Part shown: positions 41,771-49,718 of the stretch, one piece after another
Layout of the letters: each line of letters begins with the position of its first letter
How positions within the stretch are numbered: the stretch's first letter is position 1
Assembly (NCBI RefSeq): GCF_000275825.1
Contig: NZ_JH719942.1
Coordinates: forward strand, 230,978 to 289,008
Reading direction: 5' to 3'
DNA length: 58,031 nucleotides
DNA from: Saprospira grandis DSM 2844
GTDB lineage: Bacteria; Bacteroidota; Bacteroidia; Chitinophagales; Saprospiraceae
Program-made: the position numbers and the translations under genes
Notes under the pieces: generated by a model
Database searches by the model: none
Told to the model about the DNA's origin: nothing
What the model saw: the letters and a program-made list of their open reading frames with translations, nothing else

Positions 41771-42469
41771 ATGCGTTTTTTCGATTATCTTCTTTTTATG
41801 TTTTTAGGCGCAATAGGTGGAGCCGCAGGCTACCACTTTTTTATTTTGGGCCAAAATTTGGAGAAAAAAGACCCTATGCCCCAAGCTAAGCAACAAATTT
41901 TGCTAGAACGCATTAAAGAAGTAGCCAAGTTGGTTACGGTAGAGGGCGAATTCTCTAATGTGCATGAGTACAATAGTTTTTACGCCTACGATATTAGCCC
42001 CTTACGCAAAAAAGCCCTAGTAAAAGTGAAGGCCAAAGTAGCCGTGGGCTACGACCTCAGTCAGTTAGATTGGGAAGTAGATGAGGACCAGAAAATTGTT
42101 CGGGTCCGCAACCTTCCCGATCCCCAAATCTTATCTATTGACCACGACTTAGAGTATTACGACATCCAAGAAGGGGTATTTAATGCCTTTAATGAAGATG
42201 AATTGACGAGCATCAATGTGGTCGTTAAGAAAATGCTCCGAGAAGAGGCCCAAGATAGTGAGCTGATGAGCAAGGCCCGCAGAGAAGGGCTACGCAATTT
42301 GGGCCTCATCAAATTATTGGTAGAGCAAAATGGCTGGACCTTTGAGGCCATCAGAGCTCCTCAGAAAAACATAGAAGAACAGCAAACTACACCTCCTGCT
42401 GCCGATTCGATAATTAAAATTAAGATTCCTCCTCTCGCTGAGCCAAAAGGCAGTAAAGGCTCAGATTAA
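41771..42469 (+). CDS. DUF4230 protein, membrane-anchored (232 aa)
   Basis: One N-terminal membrane segment (residues ~4-26, with GAIGGAAGYHFFILG) followed by a DUF4230 domain: LVTVEGEFSNVHEYNS, VKVKAKVAVGYDLSQL, VRVRNLPDPQILSIDHDLEYYD are its typical strands. The family is widespread in bacteria and its function is not established. An acidic/Gln/Pro tail of ~40 residues follows. It starts 13 bp before the rhodanese gene, probably the same transcript. Confidence 0.85.
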   Translation: MRFFDYLLFMFLGAIGGAAGYHFFILGQNLEKKDPMPQAKQQILLERIKEVAKLVTVEGEFSNVHEYNSFYAYDISPLRKKALVKVKAKVAVGYDLSQLDWEVDEDQKIVRVRNLPDPQILSIDHDLEYYDIQEGVFNAFNEDELTSINVVVKKMLREEAQDSELMSKARREGLRNLGLIKLLVEQNGWTFEAIRAPQKNIEEQQTTPPAADSIIKIKIPPLAEPKGSKGSD

Positions 42470-42482
42470 AACCTCCTCCCCC

Positions 42483-42782
42483 ATGATGAATAGTATTCAG
42501 CAAATTGATTTACGGACCCTAAAAAAGTGGCAGGCCCAAAACAAGGACTTCATCCTGCTTGATGTTCGAGAGCCAGACGAACATGAAGCCTTTAATATTG
42601 GTGGGCAGCTAGTCCCCTTATCTGATTTGGGGCCTTTTGTGGAAAGAGTGGCCCAAAATAGCTGTTTGGTCCTCTATTGCCGCAAAGGGCTGCGTAGCCA
42701 ATTGGCCATACAAAGAATTAAGGGCCTACGCAAAGATTTAGATTGCTACAACCTTAGTGGCGGCATCTACGAGCTGATGTAG
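42483..42782 (+). CDS. Single-domain rhodanese-like sulfurtransferase (99 aa)
   Basis: A compact rhodanese domain: LLDVREPDEHEAFNIGG, then LVLYCRKGLRSQLAI with the active-site Cys66 and the six-residue CRKGLR loop, ending in LSGGI. Cytoplasmic. Such proteins carry sulfane sulfur from thiosulfate or persulfides to acceptors; the partner is not evident. The start may be the second Met (42486). It follows DUF4230 by 13 bp, and a family A repeat begins right at its stop. Confidence 0.88.
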   Translation: MMNSIQQIDLRTLKKWQAQNKDFILLDVREPDEHEAFNIGGQLVPLSDLGPFVERVAQNSCLVLYCRKGLRSQLAIQRIKGLRKDLDCYNLSGGIYELM

Positions 42783-42942
42783 GTCCAGAAAAGCGGGCGC
42801 AGCCCGCTTTGGCTGAGGGATGGCAGGGGGTGGCCGCAGGCCAGACCGAGCAAAAATGCGAAGCATTTTTTGCGATGGGCCGAGCGAGCAGCGAGCCCCC
42901 GCACAGCCCGACCCGGCCAAAGGCCGGGGCAGCCCCAAAAAA
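42783..42942 (-). repeat. Dispersed structured intergenic repeat, family A (minus)
   Basis: Minus copy with stems GCGGGCGCAGCCCGC, GGCCGCAGGCC, an AAAAATGCGAAGCATTTTT stem, core GGGCCGAGCGAGCAGCGAGCCCC and CCGGCC/GGCCGG, ending GGGGCAGCCCCAAAAAAA. It makes an accidental in-frame extension upstream of rpsP that should not be annotated. Confidence 0.85.
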
Positions 42943-42977
42943 AGAAAAAGAAAAGAATAAAAACTCGGAAAAGAGTG

Positions 42978-42985
42978 TATCTTTG
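42978..42985 (+). promoter_or_regulatory. TAnnTTTG promoter element for rpsP
   Basis: TATCTTTG, 76 bp before the rpsP start codon. Confidence 0.55.
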
Positions 42986-43060
42986 TGCTTTCGTAAAGCC
43001 CCGCCGCTTGTTCAGCAAGTTCAGTGGGGGATCAAAATCACAGGCTTAAATTTTACAGAC

Positions 43061-43558
43061 ATGCCCGTAAAGATTCGTTTGCAACGCAAAGGACGCAAAA
43101 AAGCGCCTTTTTATCACATCGTTATTGCTGACTCTCGTGCTCCCCGTGACGGTAAGTACATTCAGCGTATTGGTACTTACAACCCCTTGACTGTACCTGC
43201 TACAATCAATGTGGACCGTGATGCCGCTTTTGACTGGTTGATGAAAGGTGCACAACCTACCGACACTGTTCGTGCCATTTTAAAATTCAAAGGTGTATTC
43301 TACAAGAAGCATCTTCAGCGTGGTGTAGCCAAGGGTGCGCTTACTCAAGAGCAGGCTGATGCTATGCTAGCGCAGTGGATTGAAGGTAAAGAAGCGGTGG
43401 TAGAGTCTCGTCGTGAGCAAACCAAGCAGCGTCTAGAAAAGCAACGTCAGATGATTTTTGGAACGCCTCCTGCCAAGCCTGAGCCTAAGGTAGAGGAAGC
43501 TCCTGAAGCCACTGAGGTTGAAGCTTCTACAGAAGAAGGAACTGATGCAGAAGCCTAA
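43061..43558 (+). CDS. rpsP: 30S ribosomal protein S16 with acidic C-terminal extension
   Basis: 165 residues from ATG 43061 (MPVKIRLQRKGRKKAPFYHIVIADSRAPRDGKYIQ..IGTYNP as family blocks). The first ~80 residues are the S16 domain that stabilises the 5' domain of 16S rRNA. Residues ~80-135 form a charged helical extension (ALTQEQADAMLAQWIEGKE ... EQTKQRLEKQRQ) and the last ~30 are Glu/Pro/Ala-rich and strongly acidic, a feature of many Bacteroidota S16 proteins. The usual partners rimM and trmD are not adjacent. Own promoter and terminator. Confidence 0.97.
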   Translation: MPVKIRLQRKGRKKAPFYHIVIADSRAPRDGKYIQRIGTYNPLTVPATINVDRDAAFDWLMKGAQPTDTVRAILKFKGVFYKKHLQRGVAKGALTQEQADAMLAQWIEGKEAVVESRREQTKQRLEKQRQMIFGTPPAKPEPKVEEAPEATEVEASTEEGTDAEA

Positions 43559-43578
43559 GTCATTTTGACTTAAACGGA

Positions 43579-43617
43579 CAAAGGGGATAAGCTTTAGGCT
43601 TATCCCCTTTTTTTTTG
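43579..43617 (+). terminator. Rho-independent terminator of rpsP
   Basis: AAGGGGATAAGC pairs with GCTTATCCCCTT and is followed by a run of T. It also separates rpsP from the converging gene at 43618. Confidence 0.9.
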
Positions 43618-44610
43618 TTAGTATTCGATTCGGCTGGGTAAAATTGGGTTATTTTCGTTTTGGGGTTCTTCTTCTTTTAGGGCATTGCTAGCGTCTACTC
43701 GCCAGCCATTTTTGAAGCTGAGGCTATAGAGAATTTGGAGGTTTTCGCCATGTTGGGGTTCGGTATACCAGTTTCTTTTTTGGCGTTCCATGCTGCGGAT
43801 CACATCAAAGAGGGCCAATTTAATTTTCATGATGGCTTTGCGATCAATATCGTAAGCTCTTCGGCCATTAATTTTTTCTTGGGTGCGCCATTCGAGGTAA
43901 GCGATATTGGAGGCGAGGCGGCGGAGTTCGTCTTCTTTTTTCATATTGAAGCCGCCTTCTCCTTGCCAGGCCAGGTTTTCGGGATAGGCCATGCAATTGC
44001 TTAGGGCTTGGGCGGCATCGGCCACAACCCCACCCATTTGGGCCTGTTGGCCAAAGGGTTGTTCAAAGCGTTGGGTCACATAATTGATAATGGCCCGATA
44101 GCGGCGATTGACGCGGCGGTTCATGGGGTCTAGCCAGGGGGCTTCGGCTTGGGCTTCATAGCGATAATTGGCCCAGGCAAAATAGAGCGTTTGCCAATCT
44201 TCTTGCCCTTGGCCGGGCAATTTTTCTTTTTTGAGCAGGAGCTGAGCATCTTCAAATTTGCCCTTTTTGAGCAACTTTTCAAGTTGGTCCAATAGCTTTT
44301 TTTGGGGACTACCATTGAGTTTATCGTTTAGCGTTTGGGCGTAGGCCACAAAAGCTTGCATTTGCTCCTGATAATCGCTAATGATATAGGCTTCTGGGTC
44401 TTTTCTCTTTTTCAAAACCCGTTCATCTTGGGCCAATTGGCAGCCGCCATAAATGGCCTTGAGCGTTTGCTCCAATTCGGGTTCAACTTCGGCGGGACTA
44501 TCATCTGGCGTACAAATCGGGAATCCCCCATTGAAGCGTTGGGGCTGGGCCCATAGGCTGAGCGAGCAGCCCAGACATAAGAGGAAAAAACTAAGGTGGC
44601 GAACTAGCAT
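43618..44610 (-). CDS. Hypothetical secreted protein (330 aa)
   Basis: Start placed at the Met of MLVRHLSFFLLCLGCSLSLWAQ, a good signal peptide; a 14-codon longer frame (to 44652) exists. The mature part is helical and rich in Lys/Glu/Gln (LLDQLEKLLKKGKFEDAQLLLKKE; DELRRLASNIAYLEWRTQEK). Two Cys pairs near the start and middle may form disulfides. No domain recognised. Lies alone between rpsP and the DUF4412-like pair on the minus strand. Confidence 0.7.
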   Translation of the reverse strand: MLVRHLSFFLLCLGCSLSLWAQPQRFNGGFPICTPDDSPAEVEPELEQTLKAIYGGCQLAQDERVLKKRKDPEAYIISDYQEQMQAFVAYAQTLNDKLNGSPQKKLLDQLEKLLKKGKFEDAQLLLKKEKLPGQGQEDWQTLYFAWANYRYEAQAEAPWLDPMNRRVNRRYRAIINYVTQRFEQPFGQQAQMGGVVADAAQALSNCMAYPENLAWQGEGGFNMKKEDELRRLASNIAYLEWRTQEKINGRRAYDIDRKAIMKIKLALFDVIRSMERQKRNWYTEPQHGENLQILYSLSFKNGWRVDASNALKEEEPQNENNPILPSRIEY

Positions 44611-44731
44611 AAGTAATAATTGGTTAAACACTTTTTTGAGAAAGCGGGACAAAATAAGCCGCTTGGCTCAAAATAAAAAATTACCCCTAAGCCCAGCCTA
44701 GAGGTAATTATAAAATTAAGCGATAAAAATA

Positions 44732-45445
44732 TTATCCGCCAATAGCGGGAGATGTTTGCTGCAATTCTTCGCTTGTTTTTTCGGTATAACCTTCAGGAAT
44801 AACCAAATCAAAATTGCTGCTTACAGGCGTAGACTTGTCCACTTCTGTGGCTAGCATAGAAAACTTACCCTCGGGGCTATCTACCTCGATACCGAGGGGG
44901 AAACCACCTAGTTTTTCGCTCACTTCGCCCATAAAAGAAATGGCACTCACATCAATTTTGTCCGTCAAATAAATGGCCACTTTGGTGTTGGGATCTTTGG
45001 GGTTATTGGCAAACACCTTACGGCATTTGTAGCCGGCAATTTCTTTATCGCCCCCCTTAACATCCTTAAACTTAGTAGTGATCTCATCTAGGCTTCCCAT
45101 TTCTTTTTGGGCCTTCTTCACATCTTCCGAAGGGATTTTCATGGCTGTTTTTTCGCCCATCATCTGGATAAGCGCCAAGCCTTTGCTGTCCCCACTATTC
45201 ATAATAAGGTCGCCCATAATTAGGCCGCCCATAACGGCACCCGTTGCGCGGAGGTCGCCCTTGAGGAAAACCAACTTAAGCGTAGAATTATTGACCATGG
45301 CCACATTGGGGTCCTTGCTCTCTTCTACATTAAGGGTATAAGTAATGCTCCCTTTGTTCATTTTCTTAGAACGAAATAGCTGCGCTTGGGTAGAAGGAAG
45401 GGCAAAAACAACCGCAAAGAGCAGGAATAAAACTGAATTTCTCAT
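44732..45445 (-). CDS. DUF4412-like secreted protein (237 aa)
   Basis: A signal peptide (MRNSVLFLLFAVVFALPSTQAQ) precedes a domain beginning KGSITYTLNVEE..., with IAGYKCRKV about two thirds along and a closing VIPEGYTEKT. This GYKC pattern and order are like the DUF4412/GLPGLI group of Bacteroidota periplasmic proteins of unknown function. Paralogue of the gene at 45481, 35 bp upstream, which shares the same blocks. Probably one transcript. Confidence 0.75.
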   Translation of the reverse strand: MRNSVLFLLFAVVFALPSTQAQLFRSKKMNKGSITYTLNVEESKDPNVAMVNNSTLKLVFLKGDLRATGAVMGGLIMGDLIMNSGDSKGLALIQMMGEKTAMKIPSEDVKKAQKEMGSLDEITTKFKDVKGGDKEIAGYKCRKVFANNPKDPNTKVAIYLTDKIDVSAISFMGEVSEKLGGFPLGIEVDSPEGKFSMLATEVDKSTPVSSNFDLVIPEGYTEKTSEELQQTSPAIGG

Positions 45446-45480
45446 AGAATGGAGTATAAAATGGTAGTAAAATATCTTTT

Positions 45481-46209
45481 TTAGAGGCCAAAACCACCGC
45501 CTAAGCCTTGCATTCCGCCCAGCTCTTCTAGGGTTGTTTTTTCATAGCCTTCTGGAATGCTTTTGTCAAAAACCTCGGCTTTTGGGGGTTTGTTAGAAAT
45601 TTCATCGGCCTCAAAAACTAACTTCACTCCTCCTTGGCTAATTTCATACCGAAGTGGAAACCCTTCCAAACCTGGTAGCTGTTCTTGAATCTGACTTTGC
45701 CCTGCGGGCTGTATCTTTTTGGTTACATACATGGTCAAAGTCTCCGAAACGCCAGGCATTTGGACCTCCACCTTATGGCATTTATATCCCGCAATTTTTT
45801 TCCGCTTGCGCTTATAATAGGTAAATGTAGGCTGGCTAGCGACCGCATTGCTCTTTTGCTTGGCCTTGAGCTCTTCTATTTGCTCTTTACTGAGCTCTAC
45901 CGCCATGTTTTTGCCCATCATCGGTATCGACATCAACATCAGGCCCTCTTGCGCCTCATTATCCATAATGATGTTCATGTTCATCATGCCGTTCATCATG
46001 TTGATCGAGGTTTTCACTTGGCTGCCCAAAAAATAAACCTTCATCTCCGAGCCATTCAGCATCCCCGCCATAGGGTTCTCTTCCCCCCCGGCCATATTCA
46101 TCGTATACTTAATGTAGCCCTCATTCATCTTCTTTTGGGCCATCAAGCTCGTACTACCCAAAGCAAGGAAAAAAATAAGACTAAAAATAGCTATTTGCGC
46201 TTTTCGCAT
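45481..46209 (-). CDS. DUF4412-like secreted protein (242 aa)
   Basis: A signal peptide ending LMAQ, then EGYIKYTMNMAGG, a remarkable Met-rich stretch (SINMMNGMMNMNIIMDN ... MLMSIPMMGKNM, residues ~65-105), KKIAGYKCHKVEV and SIPEGYEKTTLEEL. Same block order as the paralogue at 44732. The Met-rich stretch could bind copper(I) or simply be hydrophobic; this is speculation. Ends in a Gly-rich tail. Confidence 0.75.
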   Translation of the reverse strand: MRKAQIAIFSLIFFLALGSTSLMAQKKMNEGYIKYTMNMAGGEENPMAGMLNGSEMKVYFLGSQVKTSINMMNGMMNMNIIMDNEAQEGLMLMSIPMMGKNMAVELSKEQIEELKAKQKSNAVASQPTFTYYKRKRKKIAGYKCHKVEVQMPGVSETLTMYVTKKIQPAGQSQIQEQLPGLEGFPLRYEISQGGVKLVFEADEISNKPPKAEVFDKSIPEGYEKTTLEELGGMQGLGGGFGL

Positions 46210-46268
46210 GAATAATTCTGTTTTCTATTTGAGCCCAAGGCTCTATTGGTTTGATAAAATAGTGATTT

Positions 46269-46442
46269 CTTTTTTTGGGGCTGCCCCGGCCTTTGGCCGG
46301 GTCGGGCTCTGCCGTGGCTCGCAGGTCTGCTCGGCCCTGCAGTTTTTTCGCTGCGCTTCAAAAACTTGGGTCTGCGGCTGCGCCGCCCCACTTTCCATCC
46401 CTCAGCCGCGTCGCTGCGCTCCTTTGCGGGCGCTTTGCGCCC
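46269..46442 (+). repeat. Dispersed structured intergenic repeat, family A (plus)
   Basis: TTTTTTTGGGGCTG, stem CCCGGCC/GGCCGGG, core GTGGCTCGCAGGTCTGCTCGG, stem AGTTTTTTCG..CAAAAACT, GGTCTG, stem GCGGC-TGC-GCCGC and CATCCCTCAGCC. Confidence 0.85.
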
Positions 46443-46570
46443 TGTCCCATCCAAAATTGGGCCTATATAGCTGCTCAAGATACAGCCAAAAATGGCTATT
46501 TGTTCAAGAGATAAACAATTTATTAATGGCCTCCCTGATTTTTAGGCTTTTATCAGAAGTTTAATTTTTT

Positions 46571-46594
46571 TTGACAAAAAAGTAGCTACCTTTG
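46571..46594 (+). promoter_or_regulatory. Promoter of the candidate small RNA
   Basis: TTG (46571-46573), 13 bp, TACCTTTG (46587-46594). The same TTG-N13-TACCTTTG arrangement precedes rpe at 50758. No gene start follows within 500 bp. Confidence 0.5.
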
Positions 46595-46600
46595 TGCTCT

Positions 46601-46755
46601 AAATCACAGAAAATACTTTAAGGGCAGCTCCCTCCTCTCAAAAAGAAGTAGCCCCATGCGTCTATTTCCCCACTAAATATACTTAGGTACTCAACCTGCA
46701 AAATATTTAGAAGAACCAAGTCTAACCAGCTCCCCCTAAGAGCTGGTTCTTTTTT
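46601..46755 (+). ncRNA. Candidate structured small RNA, about 155 nt
   Basis: Bounded by a TAnnTTTG promoter and a clean rho-independent terminator (AACCAGCTC/GAGCTGGTT, then six T). Inside, CTAAATAT (46673-46680) pairs perfectly with ATATTTAG (46703-46710), with AGGT-ACTCA-ACCT as an inner stem. The longest frame from an ATG is six codons. An early CAGCTC (46625-46630) could also pair with the terminator arm GAGCTG, giving an alternative fold. The size fits 6S RNA, but I cannot confirm that family from the sequence alone. Confidence 0.5.
46724..46755 (+). terminator. Rho-independent terminator of the candidate small RNA
   Basis: AACCAGCTC, loop CCCCTAA, GAGCTGGTT, then CTTTTTT. No gene ends upstream of it on this strand. 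Confidence 0.85.
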
Positions 46756-46761
46756 GGTCCA

Positions 46762-46988
46762 AAAAGGAGCGAAGCGACGCGGCTGAGGGATGGTAGGGGG
46801 TGGCCGAAGGCCAGACCGAGCTTTTTTGAGCAAAGCGAAAAAAGCGATGGGCCGAGCGAGCAGCGAGCCCCCGCACAGCCCGACCCGCCCAAGAACTCAT
46901 GAGGGTTTTAACCCTCATTTTGTATAAGTTCGCAAAGCGATACCGCTTTGCGCTGGGTTTCAAGCCGGCGGAAGGGGCAGCCCCAAAA
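46762..46988 (-). repeat. Dispersed structured intergenic repeat, family A (minus), carrying a nested GGTTnnAACC hairpin
   Basis: Minus copy with stems GGCCGAAGGCC, GCTTTTTT/AAAAAAGC, core GGGCCGAGCGAGCAGCGAGCCC and a GGGGCAGCCCCAAAAAAA end. Stem 1, normally ~20 bp, is replaced by an ~90-bp insert with hairpins CATGAGGGTT/AACCCTCAT and GCAAAGCG/CGCTTTGC. Inverted partner of the copy at 46269. Confidence 0.8.
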
Positions 46989-47140
46989 AAATGTGACCTT
47001 ATTGTGACTTTGGCATCTATAGAACAGTAAATTTCAGACTACCTTAGCAATGGGTTAACAAACAATTAAATAGACCATTTCATTATTATTCAATAAACCA
47101 ATACAACCTTTTACAAATCTTTAATTGACAAGAACAACTA

Positions 47141-47764
47141 ATGAACAACCTAATTTTAATGCTAACTGGACTTTTTCTTTTTGCTCAACAAGCTCCCCTT
47201 TCAGAGCGACTACATTCTGGTGATGAAGCTCCCCTTTTCAACACCACTGAGGTAAGAGGCGAAAAGCTAAAATTGCGCAAATTGCTCAAGGAGCAGGACC
47301 GTGTTTTGTTGGTTTTTATGCGCCATGCTTGGTGCCCCGTTTGCAACCTTCGTTCGCATGAATTGATGGAGCGCTACGAAGAGCTCAAAGCCGCCAATTA
47401 TGAGGTAGTGGTGGTTTATGAATCGCCTCAAGAGCAGCTCATTCGCTATGTAGAAGACCACGAACTGCCCTTTAAGGTGGTGGCGGACCCTTCTGGCGAA
47501 CTTTACCGCTCTTATAAGGTAGAGCGCAATCCCGAAAAATTGAAGGCGGCCATGCAAGATGAAAAAACCTTGGCCCATATTGAAAAGGGCAAAAAGAGCT
47601 ATAAAAAAGACTTTAGAAGTTATATGGCCAAAGGCGAAAAGCCCGATGCTTTGATTCCCGCCGACTTTGTTTTGGACCATAAAGGCAATATTTTGCAGGC
47701 CTATTATGGCAAAACTCTAGACGACCATTTGCCTCTAGAAGAGCTCATTGGCGCCCAAAAATAA
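47141..47764 (+). CDS. Secreted thioredoxin-fold / AhpC-TSA-like protein (207 aa)
   Basis: A short N-terminal hydrophobic segment (LILMLTGLFLFAQQ) suggests export. The domain starts at GDEAPLFNTTEV and has VLLVFMRHAWCPVCNLRSHEL with Cys65 and Cys68, a CxxC site of the peroxiredoxin-like bcp/TSA group, then VVVVYESPQEQL and LPFKVVADPSGELYRSYKVE. It should reduce peroxides or disulfides outside the cytoplasm. The C-terminal 60 residues (Lys-rich, then LDHKGNILQAYYG) close the fold. Monocistronic, with a bidirectional terminator. Confidence 0.85.
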   Translation: MNNLILMLTGLFLFAQQAPLSERLHSGDEAPLFNTTEVRGEKLKLRKLLKEQDRVLLVFMRHAWCPVCNLRSHELMERYEELKAANYEVVVVYESPQEQLIRYVEDHELPFKVVADPSGELYRSYKVERNPEKLKAAMQDEKTLAHIEKGKKSYKKDFRSYMAKGEKPDALIPADFVLDHKGNILQAYYGKTLDDHLPLEELIGAQK

Positions 47765-47794
47765 GTTGTTCTCCTTGGTTAGCCCCTAAGAAAA

Positions 47795-47827
47795 AACCTA
47801 ATCGCAAGAAGCGATTAGGTTTTTTTT
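47795..47827. terminator. Bidirectional terminator
   Basis: AACCTAATCGC, loop AAGAA, GCGATTAGGTT, flanked by an A-run on the left and a T-run on the right. It serves the converging genes at 47141 (plus) and 47826 (minus). Confidence 0.9.
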
Positions 47828-48866
47828 ATGCCTGCAAAAGCGGCAGTAATTTATCGACAATTTGTTGGGGAGAAATGCTGGCCATAGCATTTTCATAGCC
47901 CTTAAACATTTTGCTGCCATTTCTGGAGCTAGGCAGCATAGGAAACTGCTCATAATCGGGCAAAAGAGCGTATTCTAAGGGTTGGCGCCAGGGGTAGAAC
48001 CCAAAAGCGGGATGGCTAGCGCCCCAAAGCGAAACAATGGGCTTTTCGAAAAAGGCGGCCATATGCATATTGGAAGAATCCATGGCCAAAAAGGCCGTTA
48101 ATTGGCTCATTAGGGCCAATTCATTGGAGAGGGAAAGTTGGCCAGCGACAATATGTACTTGTTTAGATGGGGCAATAGGCCATTGGCTAAACTCCTGCCC
48201 TTCTGATGGTCCCCCAAACAGATAAATTTGCAAATTTGGGCAGGCGGCCAGCAAAGCCTCTAGGCTTTGCTGCATGAGGTCCAAAGGATAAGTTTTGCCT
48301 GCATAGCGGGCCTTAGGAGCTACCCCCAATTTGGGTCCTTGGGGGGCTAGAAAAGGGGCCAAAGCCGCTGTTCCCTCAAAAATGGGGGGCGCTAGCTTGG
48401 CGGATAAATCGATGGGAAAACCCAATTTGGCCAAGACATCGGCATAGCGCAGATGATGCGAGCGCAAATACTGAATATTTTTATGGGCTTTGGGGGCGGC
48501 TAATTGTTTTTTGGCCCCTCTTTCCTTTTGCATTTTGGCCAAGGGGATGCCCCAAGACCAAGAGAGCAATGGGCCCAGCAGCTGTGTGCGCAACACATTG
48601 TGCATATCGGCAATGGCTAGTGGTTTTGGTCCTTTTTGCAAGGTCTTAGACAAGCGCCAAATCCCGCCCAGGCCCTGATAATCTTTCTCCAGATCAATGC
48701 CGACAAACTCTAGGCGATCAATAGGAGCAAAAAAGGGGGCAAAGGCGGGTCTAGACAATAGCCGAAAGCGCAAATTGGGATATTGGGCCAGGGCTTGTCG
48801 CAAAACGGGTTGCAACATGGCTACATCTCCCATAGCCGAGAAGCGCAGGAGCAAAATTTCTTTCAA
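47826..48866 (-). CDS. Glycosyltransferase family 9 (ADP-heptose:LPS heptosyltransferase-like)
   Basis: 346 residues of GT-B type: the N-terminal ILLLRFSAMGDVAMLQPVL is the GT9 start motif, and the C-terminal half has GGPSEGQEF, VAGQLSLSNELALM, AMDSSNMHMAA and VSLWGASHP, the usual nucleotide-sugar-site motifs (normally D-S-G-x-x-H; here DSSNMH). It adds a sugar, probably heptose, to the inner core of lipopolysaccharide at the cytoplasmic face. It starts 2 bp after the stop of the DUF4254 gene, a pairing common in Bacteroidota. Confidence 0.9.
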   Translation of the reverse strand: MKEILLLRFSAMGDVAMLQPVLRQALAQYPNLRFRLLSRPAFAPFFAPIDRLEFVGIDLEKDYQGLGGIWRLSKTLQKGPKPLAIADMHNVLRTQLLGPLLSWSWGIPLAKMQKERGAKKQLAAPKAHKNIQYLRSHHLRYADVLAKLGFPIDLSAKLAPPIFEGTAALAPFLAPQGPKLGVAPKARYAGKTYPLDLMQQSLEALLAACPNLQIYLFGGPSEGQEFSQWPIAPSKQVHIVAGQLSLSNELALMSQLTAFLAMDSSNMHMAAFFEKPIVSLWGASHPAFGFYPWRQPLEYALLPDYEQFPMLPSSRNGSKMFKGYENAMASISPQQIVDKLLPLLQA

Positions 48867-48868
48867 AA

Positions 48869-49477
48869 TTAGGCCTTTTTCTGGTAGAGCACAGGGTTGA
48901 GCTGTGGATCGTTATACATTTTCATTTGGCGGTAGACCTTCATTTGTTTTTCGCCTTGGGCCAATTCTTCTAGCAGCTGATCGATAGCGGTAGAGAGGTC
49001 TTCTCTTTGCTCGAGCAAGATGGCTAATTTTTGCTTACAGCGGGCTTGTTGGTCCATAGGGGTATCTATGCGCTCGGCCTCGATAGCCATATGGTAGATT
49101 TTTAGAGCCAAAATAGATAGGCGATCGATGGCCCAAGCGGGGCTTTCGGTATTTAGGCGATTGCTTTTGGCGGGCACCGCTGCAAATTTGGCCAAGAAAT
49201 AATCATCGATGCGTTCTACGGTATCGGTGCGTTCTTGATTGAGGGCATCGATACGGCGTTTGTAGCTCAGGGCCAAACTGGGCTCAATTTCGGGCTCGCG
49301 AATAAGGTCCTCTACATGCCACTGAACGCTATCGATCCAGTTTTTTTGGTAAAGTAAATAGTCGATAGTATCGGTAGCATAGGGGTTTTTTCCTTCTTGA
49401 TCCACTTGGTCCAAAACATGGTAAAAAGCGACCACCTCATCAAAGATTTTGTTGGCTGACTGACTGAATGATGACAT
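48869..49477 (-). CDS. DUF4254 protein (202 aa)
   Basis: A soluble all-helical protein matching the DUF4254 pattern: NPYATDTIDYLLYQKNWIDSVQWHVEDLIR, NQERTDTVERIDDY, LNTESPAWAIDRLSILALKIYHM (given as blocks). The function is unknown, but it is regularly next to GT9 genes, as here, so a role in lipopolysaccharide core assembly is a reasonable inference. First gene of the two-gene operon, with a TAnnTTTG element at 49509. Confidence 0.9.
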   Translation of the reverse strand: MSSFSQSANKIFDEVVAFYHVLDQVDQEGKNPYATDTIDYLLYQKNWIDSVQWHVEDLIREPEIEPSLALSYKRRIDALNQERTDTVERIDDYFLAKFAAVPAKSNRLNTESPAWAIDRLSILALKIYHMAIEAERIDTPMDQQARCKQKLAILLEQREDLSTAIDQLLEELAQGEKQMKVYRQMKMYNDPQLNPVLYQKKA

Positions 49478-49508
49478 ATATTGTAGTATTTATTTCTTAG
49501 AATGAGCG

Positions 49509-49516
49509 CAAAGATA
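49509..49516 (-). promoter_or_regulatory. TAnnTTTG promoter element for the DUF4254-GT9 operon
   Basis: TATCTTTG on the minus strand, 32 bp before the DUF4254 start. Confidence 0.55.
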
Positions 49517-49562
49517 ATGAACTCCTATTAAAAGGAGGGCCTAATCTAGTTTTTTAGGTTTA

Positions 49563-49707
49563 GCAGGGGGCGAAGCCCCCGCAGGCTGAGGGATAGTAGG
49601 CAGTGGCCGCAGGCCAGACCAAAGGCAGGCAAAGCCTGCCTGCAGGGCCGAGCGAATAGCGAGCTGCCGCATAGCCCGACCCGAGCGCAGCGAGGGGCAG
49701 CCCCAAA
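49563..49707 (-). repeat. Dispersed structured intergenic repeat, family A (minus)
   Basis: Minus copy with stems GGGGGCGAAGCCCCC, GGCCGCAGGCC, GGCAGGC/GCCTGCC, a divergent core GGGCCGAGCGAATAGCGAGC, and GGGGCAGCCCC end. It lies at the 3' side of the minus-strand aldo/keto reductase gene. Confidence 0.85.
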
Positions 49708-49718
49708 TCAGCTAGATT

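Noticed and set aside
42809-43060. 84-residue N-terminal extension of ribosomal protein S16
   Set aside because: This open frame is family A repeat and promoter/leader sequence; MPVKIRLQRKGR at 43061 is the normal S16 start.
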